Shown here: piece by piece, positions 1 through 12,073 of the stretch
How the letters are laid out: each line of letters begins with the position of its first letter
Position numbering within the stretch: the first letter of the stretch is position 1
Source of the DNA: Medicago truncatula
Taxonomy: Eukaryota > Streptophyta > Magnoliopsida > Fabales > Fabaceae
Reading direction: 5' to 3'
Assembly: GCF_003473485.1 (NCBI RefSeq)
Contig: NC_053046.1
Location: 11,728,001-11,792,000, forward strand
Length of the DNA stretch: 64,000 bases
Made by a program: the position numbers and the translations under genes
Notes under the pieces: model-generated
The model's database searches: none
What the model saw: only the letters and a program-made list of their open reading frames with translations
What the model was told of the DNA's origin: nothing

Positions 1-1814
1 TTTAAATTTTTACTAGTATTTTTGAAAGTTATTCTATAATTAAATGGGAAGTTACAAAAAAATCATATCAAATTAGGTCTCAAGTGCTTAATTTAATAAA
101 TTGGGTGCAGAAAGTGCAATTACACCTACACATTAGGAGGATGAAATGCATTTTACCCTATTTAAAATTTTGGTAGATTGTTTGCTATTGAATGCAACTT
201 AGTATCGAGTAATATTATATTAGTTTTAAAATATAACTAGGTGCCATATAATTAATATAAAGCGTAAAATATTATATGTACTAGTTTTTCTTTTCTTGTA
301 GATATAGAAATAAACCTAACACTGCATATACATGTTTTAATGCTCGGTGTCTTTAATGTATCACATGGGAACTTCAGTATTTAGCAAAGGCAAGTCTATA
401 ATGTTACAGAGAGTACAGAAGGGCACAAACGACAAATACACTGGGGAATGGCACGTGATATACACATGGCAATTACTAGGTCATAAAATTTGATTTGATT
501 GGATCCTTCAAGTGTACTAATTAGAAGTTTGTCCTTGTTTATTTTTGGAATAAAATGAGTATCACAATCGAGCAAGTGTATGTTTGGTTTTATATTAATA
601 AAATTTGATTTTGAGTGAATTGATTTTGTATAAATATTTGATGTTAAATTTTCCATCTTTTAAGATAAATTAGTAGTGTTAAAGATTTGGATTGGTTTGT
701 CAAATATTGTGCTTCTTCTTCGATGCTTTAAAGTTTTGAATCTTTTACCCTCCTCAACTGCATCATTTACTTTTTAATGATGCTCTTGAAGTTGCTCGCA
801 GATCGCTTGAGATTGTAGTTTTGGTTTTGTTTTGTCATTTCTTCTTAATAAAAAAGAATATTTATAAAAAAAAATAGCAACAAATGTATCGAGTAGTTTA
901 AAAGATAACTTATACTTACTAATTTTTAACTTCCAAATATCCTTAAAAACAAATATTTACTAATAGATTAATGTGTAGGCTATTCTGAAAAATCATTTCC
1001 TTGAAAAATAATTTTTATATTGAAAATGAATAGATACTTTGATTAATTTTGAAAAGAATCGAATCATTTTAAATAGAAGGAAGTGAAAAACAAAATCTAC
1101 GGAGTCTACTTTTTCAATCAGTTTGTACTTTTTTTTTTAAGAGTCTTTAAAGAATAATATTCATATGAAACCCAGATTTACGAAATTGTACTATACACTG
1201 ACAAAAGACCCAGAACCATATTATTCAAATAATTAATAATAACCTTGATGATGTGACGTTTGTATTTAATCAAAATATTTAGAAATTTTACTGTGTTTAA
1301 AAAAAAACGAAAAATTCAATATTTAGTAAATTTGTCCATTTATAGTTGCCTTCAAAAGAATTTAATTCATATATATCTCAATGTAAAATATTTTTTACAC
1401 GAACATCAATTATATAATCTCCGATGTAAAAGATTTTTTACACAAACATCAATTATATATAATCGTCTGTAACCAAAAAAAAAAATTATATATAATCGTC
1501 AAAGTCATTGAAAATGTCCGGTTTTAATTATAACTGTGTAAATAATAGAATTATCTCAAGTAAACAAAACTTATATGAAACTAAAAAAAAAATAAAAAAA
1601 TCTCAACATTTTTGTTTTGTCAATTAAAGTTGATTTTGATGGTAAGAAATTGCCTCGTATGAGTGTGAATCAAATTTTCATTGTCGATAGTGAGGCAAAG
1701 ATCGAACTCCGAATCCTTGATTCAAAGGCGCACTCATTTAATGCTAGACAACATCATACACATCTGACAATATGTACAAAGATATATATAGCAATTAAAA
1801 TGATTTTTTAAATT
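1..1814. other. AT-rich intergenic stretch without a recognisable gene
   Basis: Six-frame reading gives only short open frames without family resemblance or a splice pattern. Around 1385-1495 a short motif (ending in the bases ATCAATTATATA) is repeated three times with small changes, which looks like slipped or tandemly duplicated AT-rich DNA. I see no RNA gene or promoter that I could support. Confidence 0.6.
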
Positions 1815-2230
1815 TGGGGACTAACTCATCCTTGCAAAATCAGATTGTGATGTGAGGATTTGTCCCGACTTATAAACACATTTTCAGATCATATTTTGTC
1901 TGATGTGAGACTCTTTAACATACCGTCTCACGACCAACACTATTGGACTTGGTTCAAGGATATAAATGGGGGGTGACCCAATGGATCTTGGAGATGTTCT
2001 AATACCATGTTGAAGTTTTTGTCTAACTCATCCTTACAAAACCGGCTTATACGGTAAGGATTCTTTAACACATATATGATTGAAAAAAGACATAATCTAT
2101 CGGCTAAAAACTCAACCCTTGAAGTATAAACCAGCTTGTACGATGAGTACTAAATATGCTCTTTATGAGTTTATTTTTTTTACGAAGTAATCTAACGGCT
2201 AAAAATTCAACTCTCAAAGTAATGTCCAGA
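1815..2230. repeat. Dispersed legume-type repeat remnant with direct repeats
   Basis: Two diverged copies of a roughly 48 bp block that begins with CTAACTCATCCTT lie about 200 bp apart (near 1825 and 2022). A second pair of short direct repeats, around the words CGGCTAAAAA and CTCAA, lies at 2098 and 2187. The text resembles an abundant legume repeat with 'AACTCATCCTTACAAAACC' words, which I recognise only by eye. No coding capacity is left. Confidence 0.45.
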
Positions 2231-2907
2231 TTATTTCAAAGGGACTATTAGCTTGTGTACTAGTACTTTCTTTCTTTTTTTTTTTTTTTTGAGTGTGACC
2301 ACCATGTCGTATGTTGTGATTTTCATGGCAAAGAATCTTAGCGAAACAAAATATCTCCTTTACTCATCATTCAGCCCCAAAATGCGGTCAAACAATAATA
2401 ATTGCTTACTTTTTTCATAAACTTCTCATACTTTTGTGGAATTGCTTCTTCAAAAAATAAAATTTTTATGTAATTGTTATTCATTATGTTCCGCATTGTA
2501 TTTTGCAAGACATTGCTAATGAAAGCTTGGTTAAAAAAAATCATAAAACGATTCATTATGTTCTACCTAAATCTTACAAGAGGAAAAATTTTATAGTACA
2601 TGTTATGTTTTTAACTGTCCTTTCCCAATTATTACCATAGTAAAAGTAAATGTTTCCAACAAGTCTAAAAAAACGTCAGAACTAATGAACAGTGCCTCCA
2701 CATGCAAAGAGAATGCAAACATGCAAATACACGACAAAGGTTTCAGCCTAAAAAGAACTCTACCAAAACAAAACCATCACCAACAACTTTTCACTTTTTA
2801 GTACATAAAAACATCATAGAAAATAGCACCTAGCCAGCATGTTACATTTTTTCCAACAACCTCTTAATAGCAAAATAGGTGAAAAAAATTCTTAAAAGAC
2901 AATATAT

Positions 2908-5900
2908 TTACTCTTGTCTAATATAAAAAGATGAACTCATATCTGTAATTGAATCCTCAGGTGGACCATAGTAATTTTCATCTTTCTCTTCATCCCATTT
3001 AAGAACCTCTTTTATGTACTTGAATGCTTCATCAACAGTTATTCTTTCCCTTGCCCTAACTTGTGCAACAAAAAGTTTCTTTCCTGTGATGGATGCATAA
3101 AGGTCTTTGAATTTCATCGCGACGTAGAAGTAAGCTTGATGTGCTAATGACTGGCTGTTGTCGTGTGCGCGCACGGGAGAAAAATCTTTGAACCATTCAC
3201 AAGTGTTGAGGGATACCCTTCTCATCTTTTCCTCGAAGACGTCGTATTTGTTAAGAACTAGTATTAAAGGAGTGTCTTTGAAACAAGGGTGTCTCACCAT
3301 TGTTTCAAAAAGCTCCTTGCTTTGTATCATCTTGTTTTGGAGAAGTGTTCCGCTGCCATTGCTGTCTGGTGCAAGAGATAACTGATCGTAGTCGCTTAGG
3401 GAAACACAGAAGACCACTGCTCTAACATCTTCAAACATTTCAACCCACTTGCAACCTTCGCTCATGCCCTTGGCATTCACCCTTATGAGTTGGTACCTGA
3501 GATATCAAAGAAATGTTGTTAATATGTACTTAATATGAACCACTTTTTTCGTCCTCGATATTCAATATGCTTACTTGGTCATTGGTTGCAACTGAGCATC
3601 AAGGTTATCTGTATAAGCATCAAACTTTGGGCTACGATCATCGAGCGAGAATTCCATGAAAGCCAAACCATTTCCCTGAGTAACCCCTTCTGCATATAGT
3701 ATGTCCCTTTCAGAAGGTTCATAATCATTGCTAGATATCTCAACAGCCTGGAAGTAAAAAAACGAGCACATTATCTAGGTACACAAGTCAATACCTTAAT
3801 CTCTCCAACGCAGAAAATGAAAACATTGCTACTAAAATAATAACCGTTTCTATTATGAATTTATGATGCATAGACAATAAACTTAGGTCATGTTTGGATA
3901 AACAATTTAATTAAGTGCTTACAATAGTCCATAGAAGTGCTTATCATATAAGTGCTAATGTATAAGCTATTTTTATAACAAAATATAAAATAGTGAAACT
4001 GTTTTCATATAAGCTATTTTCATAAGCTATGCTGGAGAGCTTACGGAAATAAGTTGAAAACAGCTTACAACGTGTCATAAGCTTTCTTAAACAGTCTCAC
4101 AAGTGCTCATGACAGTAGATAAGCTCAAATAAACCAATCTAAACAGACCCTAATTATAGCATCTGTAAATTTTAATGTTAAGAATGAATAATGGCTAAAG
4201 AATAAGATTTAAAAACACCGTAATTTTAAGAAGATTCTGGTTTCAAGGATGATTAGATAAGCAATTACCCGGCTTAAGAAGTACTCCGCAACATCTGGAA
4301 GGAAGTGAAGCTCGTCTTTTCTTTTGAAGGTCTCTTGTATCGCTGGATCTTTCCACACTTCTTCAACTAGTGGTGCATATTCACGTGTCGCTGCAGGGAA
4401 GAATGCATCTAAATCCCCAGTGGCTATAATGTCCAGGAGCCAATCAGAAAAATGCTTTAGCCTTGGGTTGAGAGAATAGATGCACTCACTAGTATTACTA
4501 GCTTCACCATTGCTACCTGAATAAAGATTGAAATAGGGTAAAACACCAAAAGGTTTCCGATATCATTACAGGATGATGACTATAAACGTTAGCCGCAGAA
4601 TTAACATTAACACCGACCGAATCTATATTCATAAACGGAATCATTTGTAGTAGATTAGTCATTTCTTAAATAAAATAGAAATCATGTACGCATGCATGTT
4701 TCGAATGCATGTTTAGGGTTAGGAAGCTTGAAAGATATCAAGAGATTCACTAAGAAGTGTTTAGTTTGTAGTTGGTAGTTGATGATAATCGAAGCATCGA
4801 ATGACGTTACATTATCTAGAAGTAAAAAATCAACATGACATAAAATATTACCAGCTTCCATAATGTGAGCAGGCGAACCTTGTCCATTCATTCTAGAAAC
4901 AACCTCCTCTTCAAAACGCTCTCTTCCATCAAGTAAAATGCTAAGATATTTGTACATGTTACTTTGTATCATCAGTTTAACGTCCTCCAGCTCTTGATCA
5001 GTAAATTTGTTCCCGTACAAAAATTTGGCCTGCTCAGCAATTATAAGATCACCACAGAACAGAATCATGTTATAAGAAAATCAATATTAAACACTAGTCA
5101 TGTTTATACAAAAATTGTTTAGTTATATATGTGTTTATGTGTGTTTTAATATTTATATTGAAGTACTTGTACACTCGTATAGTATTCATATTCATGCAAC
5201 ATAGTTTTACACATTTGAAACAAAAGCCATACCTGCTTAAACATAGTGCTAGTTCCAGACCCTTGAATTCCAAGAAGAAGAAGCTTCTGAGTTTTTTTCT
5301 GTTCAAGATATTTAGGAACTGTGGTATAATTACTAGCCTCGTCTCTTGATCCATGAGGCTGTCCATGAGGATAGGGTAGAGAGAAGAGGGCAGAAACAAA
5401 TCTTGTCGATGCCTGTCATGAAAAAAATAAGTAAACATCTCTTTCATTATTATTCTATACTCTTTAATATGACTTAAATAGGTTACCACCAATGAAGCAC
5501 GGATACGGACACGGACACGACACTGACATGCCGACACCGCTAATAATTTGAGAAAGTCGCATAATTTAGTGTAATTATATGTGTCGGTGTCGTTCGGTGT
5601 CGGACACGACACGTGTCCAAAACCAAGGCACGGCTAATCGGAGGAGTGTCCGTGCTTCATAGGTTACCACCTACAAGTATTTAAGTGAATACCTTCTCCC
5701 AAATGTTTCCTCTTATATTCTTTTGACCTTCCTCCTCGTAACGACCATCATCATAAACCCAAAAATGAGTATCACGTGGACACTGCACGTTTGCCAACTG
5801 AAAATTCAAAGAAAAAGGTTATTCCATTGAATTCATTGATGCCAAAATTCTATGATAATGATAAGGATCATCCGAATATTAAAATAGTGGCAAAAACACT

Positions 5901-7416
5901 CTATTGGTAAATATAAATTTTGTTCAAATTTAAGCAAAGACTAAAGCTTACCCTGAGTACCCTCAATTCGAGTTTTGTAATCTCTCTACCATTGATGTAA
6001 ACTTCAGTGTTCCCATTACTAGCATCAGTGCTAAGTTTGCCAGAGAAATTCAAGTTTGAACTAATGATTCTGTCAGGTTTTTCCCCTTCCTATCAAATGA
6101 ATAACGACAGAAGTTAAAGCCTGCTCACTGATTACAAATAAAAATAAAGCATTTTGAACAACTTTGTCTATCGCAGATTGCAGAAAAAGCAGTTTGTTTA
6201 AATTTGCTATGCTACAGTTCTACTATAGTCTCTGTTTGATAAGACTTTGTACCAAATAGTGTAGTGCAGAAAAGTAATAATTTCTTCAAATTCTGTTACG
6301 CTATAGGAGTTATTTGACAACACTGAATTTGATAAGTCAGCCTTATGATTTGAAGAAAAAAACTATGGATGAGATGCAAGGACAAATGTAAACATAACAT
6401 AAGTCAAACTTATGATTTTGGAGATAAAATTGGAATAGTCAACTCTATGCCAACTGAAAATATAATTAAAGCAGAAATTTCTCAGTAAATAAAGCATAAA
6501 TCATCACCTTTCCCCATAGACCAGATTCTTTGTCGTACCAATATCTACCAGGCTTCAGCTTGCGTGGAGGTAAGGGACATCCAAGTAATTCTTCCATCTC
6601 ATCAGGCTTGAGGAGAAATCCGTTGACACTCAACTGCTCTGGCTGAAGCTGATTAGCCGAACATTCTTTCTCCGCTTTCATAATTTGCTTAACTTCTAGA
6701 GGACTCAACAGTCGGGATAACACCCTAGAATATTTCCCTAATTTCAGACGCTTTGATTCGTCAATAGGCTGGCCGATGCATGTTACACATTTGCGCCCTT
6801 CAGGCATTGATCCCATTGCCCTGAGCACACAGCTGCTGCAATACTTCGCATTACAAACGATGCAAGACTCTTTAGTTTCCCACTTCCCTTTACCACACCT
6901 ATAACAAACTCTTATTTTCTTTTTCTTCTTTTCTTTCACAACTCCAACGTACTCCGGATACGCCGGCTTCACAACCTCCACCACCTCTTTCCTCTGAGTC
7001 CTTTCAACGGTATTAAAAGTAACAACAGGCATCCTCTTCGCCTCATTAATCACCGGCTTAGAAGCAACATTTGAAGGATTATGAACCGAAGCCGGTGAAG
7101 CTGAAGGCGAACCGGAAGAAAGATCCGGGTTTAGTAACACAGAAACCACGGATTCTGAACTTCCCGAGACCCTTGGACTATGATTAGGAGATCCCGTCAC
7201 ACCGGAAATACGTGACATCGGCAAAGGGATTCGTTCAATTCCTCTGAATTTCACATCTAGAGGCTCAACTTTCGGTACTTCATAAGAAACCGGCGGACCT
7301 AAATATTCCGAAGCTGTTGAGTAGTCAAGATTAGAAGCGTCATCAGGAACAGAAGCACCCGGCGGAAGCATCTTCTTCACCACTTCCTTCCAATTATCTC
7401 CCCTATTATGATCCAT
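2908..7416 (-). CDS. XLG3: Extra-large G protein (XLG3-like), 8 coding exons, 839 aa
   Basis: Exons on the minus strand: 7416-6508, 6089-5952, 5797-5693, 5412-5233, 5029-4852, 4516-4269, 3747-3575, 3496-2908. All introns are GT-AG and the frame closes to 839 aa; as I recall, Arabidopsis XLG3 has about 848. The N-terminal half has a lysine-rich nuclear signal (about 162-167) followed by a cysteine cluster (171-213) and the block [16 protein letters not shown] typical of XLGs. The C-terminal half is a Galpha-like domain: P-loop GIQGSGTST near 432, NKYD guanine-specificity motif, and no DxxGQ switch II (the matching stretch reads [10 protein letters not shown]), which fits the weak or absent GTPase activity known for XLGs. 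The family acts with Gbeta-gamma at the plasma membrane and in the nucleus in immunity and root responses. I chose the Met at 7416 because it opens [20 protein letters not shown], like other XLG3 N-termini. Introns carry two MITEs. The XLG3 rather than XLG1/2 assignment rests on N-terminal length and sequence. Confidence 0.93.
3886..4150. mobile_element. Tourist-like MITE in XLG3 intron 6
   Basis: The left end GGTCATGTTTGGATA and the reverse complement of the right end GGGTCTGTTTAGATT are matching inverted termini flanked by TTA and TAA. The inside is full of 'ATAAGCT' words and can fold on itself. Related copies lie at about 19613, 26324 and 34372. A PIF/Harbinger (Tourist) origin is inferred from the termini and the 3 bp TWA-type flanks. 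Confidence 0.7.
5491..5659. mobile_element. 169 bp inverted-repeat MITE with 12 bp target duplication, XLG3 intron 3
   Basis: The element starts AATGAAGCACGGA and ends CCGTGCTTCA, and is bordered on both sides by the same 12 bp word TAGGTTACCACC (5479-5490 and 5660-5671). The interior is rich in GTGTCGG/CCGACAC words that pair with each other. The duplication length fits a Mutator-like or other non-Tourist origin; the family is not certain. Confidence 0.8.
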
Positions 7417-8430
7417 ATCTTTGTAATCACCAACACCACTTAAAAACCTCAATGTTTCAAATTGTTAATTTTTTTCAGCATCATCAATAGCTACTACTAC
7501 ACCTTGTTCCCTCTAAAATATCCAAAAAAATTGTAACTAAATAAATTTCAACATATGAAAGAATAGAGATATATACACTAAAAACAAATCAATGTTAAAA
7601 ATATTTAAGGAAAAAGAGGTGAATTGTGTTACTATATAAAGTGGTTTTAGGTTTTGGCTATTACACCTATGAAGAACAAGTCACAGTCATGATTCATGAA
7701 GCAGCCGCAATCAAACATTGAAATTTGAAAGCCTTCATAGTTGAATAGCTTCATATATATTGAAAAATTAAATAAATATAAAGAAAAATAAGCAAGACCA
7801 AAATCATATAAAAATTAACTAAATAAGCAAAGTTCAAATCAAGGTATCTAATCTAAACATAACTTGAGACAAAAAAAAACAACATAAGACTGATAAAGAT
7901 GTGAAATAGCTACAGTCAAAAACAGACAAAAACAAAGGAAAACAAACAAACTAATCAATGTTTTCAACCTTTTGAATTATAGTATTAACAAAACAAGAAT
8001 AGTCATTGCAAGTAATAGTTCTTTTAATTGTTGAAAAACTCAAGAGTCCAACTACTTTGTTTAATTAATACCATCCTAAGAAAATTAATTTAGAAACATA
8101 CCAAAATGTTGGAATTTTCAGCTAAGAATAAGAGACCAAAGAAAAAGATAACATTTTTGAAAGAAAAAAAAAAAAAAAAAAAAAAAGACTTTCAACTTTG
8201 TAGTGAGAGAAAGTGTTTGAGAGTGTACCTTATAGAATGAAAGTGAATCTGATCTTTAAATCTAAGGTGGTATTGCTTTTGAAGTTGAATAGGTGAAAAA
8301 GAAAGCTCTTTCAAAACCCACTACACATTTGATAAAGGAAATGAGAAAGAGAAAAATGGTGGCTAGCTCAGAAATTTAGTAGCAGAAGTTGATGAAGAAG
8401 TGAAGATGAAGTAGAAGTAGTGTAGTAGTA
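7417..8430 (-). promoter_or_regulatory. 5' leader and probable promoter side of XLG3
   Basis: This interval lies upstream of the chosen XLG3 start. A good donor-like site (AAG then GTACAC on the minus strand) at about 8229 suggests a 5'-UTR exon upstream of it and an intron that covers much of 7450-8228, including a poly-A run at 8163-8186. This is inference from splice-site appearance; no transcript is available and the exact acceptor was not decided. Confidence 0.35.
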
Positions 8431-8560
8431 GTAGTGACATGGGTCCTACTTAGGCCCCCATTGTTAAGATGTTAATCATCTTAGTGTTTGAGTTATTGCC
8501 TATCTATGTTGTGCTTCTGCTCTAATATGTTAATAATAATCTTGTGTTGCTTCTCTGCTA

Positions 8561-8688
8561 CTCCGTCCGATTCTATATATAAAAGAAAATTTGTTCAACA
8601 AAAATTGATGTATTTGATTAAAATTTAGATAAAATATACATAAATATTTGTCGATTCAACTTTATTTTATGTATAAAGCAAGAGAGAG
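8561..8688. mobile_element. Stowaway-like MITE, 128 bp
   Basis: The left end CTCCGTCCGATTCTATATAT and the right end ATGTATAAAGCAAGAGAGAG are roughly inverted, and both are bordered by TA, as expected for Tc1/mariner-type MITEs. The inside is AT-rich with no reading frame. The right terminus is diverged, so the element is old. Confidence 0.5.
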
Positions 8689-8708
8689 TATGCGATATTG
8701 TTAAGTAA

Positions 8709-8828
8709 GTACAACTTCAAACTATAAAGATATTTATTATGTTCCGACACAAGTACAAAGATACTTGATATGTTGAAGCTCGTCATATTACAAGTACAAA
8801 TACATTTGATATGCTGAAGCGCATCCTA
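8709..8828. repeat. About 40 bp degenerate tandem repeat, three units
   Basis: Three neighbouring units share the order 'AAGTACAAA-GATA-TTGATATG-TGAAGC'. The second and third (8748-8787, 8789-8826) are the closest; the first (from 8709) is more diverged. It contains no gene. Confidence 0.55.
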
Positions 8829-8830
8829 AT

Positions 8831-9900
8831 TTTTCACTTCTATGTACTTGATGTGTTAGTGGATTTTTCTTATATGTTATTTTAAGAAAATATACGATAT
8901 GATATCTATGTTGCTATGATCAATGTGTACTGTTTTTTTCTATGTGTGTATGTATGATGTGATTCCTTGTAAATGTTAATTATTGTTACTCCAAATAGTT
9001 AATTATGTTAAAGCAAAAATTGGTCGTGAAGAGGAAGACAACGGAACTCGTGGGGGCTACTGTCACAATCACACTTACAAAGTTACACACCTACACATTA
9101 CCCCCACGCGCCATTTTCCTCACCCTACACATGACCCACATCACTTATATATTTATTTATTGATAAAATAAAGAGAAATAAATATTTGTTTCTTTTTGTT
9201 CTCTCTAAATCGGAATTGGATTATGTACCGTGTGTCGCGTTGTTCTAGTTTTCAATCGTCCGATTTAGATTGATGATTAAGATCGATCATTGTACGAAAA
9301 TAATTGGGTGATTTGAACTGAATTCTAATTGATTACTAACATTAACTAGTGTTTGAATTTGGATTATAGATGATTGCGATATGACTAAATCATGCAAATG
9401 TTGTTCAGAACTCATTTTATTTTAAATATTCAAGAGTATGAAGCTGATGCATTGTACTACCTTATAAACAAATGTATTGATCAAAACAAAACAAAAAATA
9501 ATGCCCTAAACAATTGAGGGGAAGAGAGTAAAAGGAAAAAACGGAAGACAAAAAAGAGAGGTAGACGAGTAGAAGACCGTATCAAACCTGTGAGTGAAAG
9601 TCGAGAATCATGAGATCCAAGGCGTGGATGGATGACGGTTTTCGAGCTATGTTAACTCAAGTTTTGGAGAGAATGGAAATCGAAGATACTTGGTAATTGA
9701 AAAAGTTTTTTTTTTGTAAGGAGAGTTATTAGAAAAGGTTTTAGTAAGAGATAAAACAAAGGCTAAATTTTTACATATGTAATAACCATCTCACATTAAC
9801 ACAAGACCATTTAATGTATTACTATGTGGCGGTTGGTTGCCATCTATGTTCGATGTCTCGTATGCATTTAACGTCCACCTCATACTATCTAACAATTTTT
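8831..9900. other. Intergenic DNA between XLG3 and the next gene, nothing supported
   Basis: Only short open frames occur and none resembles a protein family. The stretch 9500-9700 is purine-rich and less AT-rich than its surroundings but has no convincing exon. Part may belong to an old repeat I cannot name. Confidence 0.5.
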
Positions 9901-9903
9901 TTA

Positions 9904-10393
9904 GGGTTAAATATGTTTTTTGTCCCTATAAATACGTCAACTTTTCATTTTAGTTCCTCTAAAATTTTCCTTCAACTTTTAGTCCCTATAAAATTTTCAA
10001 TCTTCACTTTTGGTCTTTCTTTTAAAATAAACTCATATGTAGAATTCAAATTTTTTAATATAATTTTCCAGAAAAATTTAAAATATTATAAGAATTACTC
10101 TAAAGAAAATTAGAATTTTTTAACAAAACATGAATTTTTATATTTTTTATGGTTAAAAATTCATATTTAATTTGTGTTTTGTTAAAAAATTCTAATTTTT
10201 TTAGGAAATTCTTTTAGAATATTTTACACATTTCTGCACAATTTCATTAAAAAAAAATACAAAAATTAAATTTAAAATAGGGATCAGAAGTAATGATTGA
10301 AAATTTTATAGGGACTAAAAGTTGAAGGAAAATTTTAGAAGAATTAAAACGAAAAATTGACATATTTATAGGGGTCAAAAACATATTTAACTT
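9904..10393. mobile_element. Long-TIR MITE of Mutator type, about 490 bp
   Basis: The left end GGGTTAAATATGTTTTTTGT and its following 110 bases (with 'AGTCCCTATAAAATTTTCAA') are repeated in inverted orientation at the right end, which reads CATATTTAACT on the plus strand. Such 'GGGTTAAATATG' elements are very common in legume genomes. The element sits in T-runs, so a clean target duplication cannot be defined. Confidence 0.7.
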
Positions 10394-10552
10394 TTTTTTA
10401 ACAAGCAAAATATATTAAAGGATTTAGGCTAGTAGTGCAAAAGTGAGATAAAAAAACAAAAATTTGCCTAAAGACTAAAATGCTTGACGTCTTCTAGTTG
10501 GCGGATATTTTTGTCTATTCACAAATTATACTCAAAAAAATAATTTGATGTA

Positions 10553-10847
10553 CTTCCTCTCCTCTGGTCCTTATTATAAGTCCGGTCCTTATTATAAGAA
10601 ATAAAACCAAAAAATATCAAAATTAATGCAATTATTAATTGATTTAACTTTTTGAATATTTTTACAAATACATCCTCATAAAATATTATGAAATATTAAA
10701 TACACTCACTAAGATTAAAAAGAGAAACATTAAATGAGGGATAGAAGTCTTTTAAGAAATAACTACACCTAAAAAATTGCGACATTTGTTTATAAATAGG
10801 ACCAATTTATTTTTTGAAAATTTTCTTATAATAAGGACAAGAGGGAG
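10553..10847. mobile_element. Stowaway-like MITE, 295 bp
   Basis: The termini CTTCCTCTCCTCTGGTCC...TTATTATAAG on the left and CTTATAATAAGGAC...GAGGGAG on the right are inverted copies, and the element is flanked by TA on both sides. The left terminus carries a second partial copy of the 'GGTCCTTATTATAAG' word. The AT-rich core has no gene. Confidence 0.75.
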
Positions 10848-10849
10848 TA

Positions 10850-11655
10850 ATCTTAAAAGGAAAATAAAAAAATTGATGTATGGACTAAAATGTCTATCGT
10901 CATCTAATTGGATGATGATTTTGCTTATTCATAAATTTCACGACTAAATTATTTTGTCAACCAATTTAGTTCAATCATTTTCATTAAGGGATGATGATGA
11001 TGTTATTTAATGTGATAAAAATCACATTATTAGATACTTACAACTCTTGTAAAAAAAAAAACAAAAATTAGCAAACAAGGGAAATCAATTAAGATTTATT
11101 TCAGGTTGATGCTTCACTAAATGTCTCACAATCATAAAGTCATTAATCTTATTTAGGTGAATTGTCTCTCGAAGCATTTCACCCACAAAGAAAAAGGAAC
11201 AGTAAAAACTCTAATCTAAAGACTCCTTAGTTAGAAAAAACCATTGAATATTCAAAATTATGTTAGATGCATCATTCATGTAGTGTAAATAATTTTTTTC
11301 AGTATAATTTCTTTTTGAGAGGTTATACAGTAACATTTTTACTGATCTATCATGCATGCATGTAGTGTAAACCATTGAATAACTTTTTTAAGAAAATAGC
11401 AGTACGAAAGAAAAAGTAAAATTACCTTTGTTTTATAAAAAGTAGTAAAAAAAAGTAATAAAAAGGAAAGTTAGATTCTTGAAGCAGAGATCATCAGTGA
11501 GACACACGCTTTAGAATGGAGTGTGAGATATACTTTTCCACCTCATTTATTACTTTCATTTGAGTTTCAAACTTCAAAACTTCTAACTCGTTGACAATTT
11601 AAAAGCTAAAGTCACCACGTAATAATCTAGTCTGTCAAAAATTTCATCTAAAAAA
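10850..11655. other. Intergenic DNA, nothing supported
   Basis: AT-rich sequence with no open frame of note, no recognisable repeat termini and no RNA gene that I could support. Confidence 0.5.
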
Positions 11656-11658
11656 ATA

Positions 11659-12073
11659 AGGTCAAATGCATCTAAAGGTTTCTTAAGTTTTTCATTTTTT
11701 TAAAGTGGTCCTTTAAGTTTCAAAAGTTCTTTTAGTTTTTGAATCGTTTCAAACAAGTCATATTGCAGATAGCATAGTTGGTAATTGCTTCCTTGAACTC
11801 ATCTTTGATACCAAATCTGCCTCCTAACACCCACTTAAAATTAGTCATCTTTTTAGGCATCACAAATGGTGGATAATGCTCTTTGTTGCTAACATTTGAA
11901 TCACCACCATCATCCTTTAAAAGGATTTGTTTGAAACGATTCAAAAATTAAAAGGACTTGTTTGAGACTTTTGAAACTTAAAGGACTTGTTTGGGACTTT
12001 TGAAACTTAAAGGATCACGTTGGGAAAAACGAAAAACTTAAAGAACCTTTAGATACATTTGAAAAATTAAAGT
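11659..12073 (-). mobile_element. Deleted Mutator-like element keeping a MuDR transposase fragment
   Basis: The outer about 100-150 bp are inverted copies: the left end GGTCAAATGCATCTAAAGG pairs with CCTTTAGATACATTTGAAAA at the right, and 'CCTTTAAGTTTCAAAAG' words recur in both arms. Between them, on the minus strand (11944-11732), an open frame encodes a segment with PKKMTNFKWVLGGRFGIKDE and FKEAITNYAICN, which resembles the N-terminal MuDR domain of plant Mutator transposases. The element is thus a deletion derivative, not a host gene. I could not define the target duplication. Confidence 0.6.

Noticed and set aside
1617-1811. Short open frame with possible B-box words
   Set aside because: No A-box or tail could be found to support a SINE and no protein family fits.
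5094-5612. Open frame of 172 codons
   Set aside because: It reads XLG3 exon 4 in a wrong frame and runs into intron and MITE sequence.
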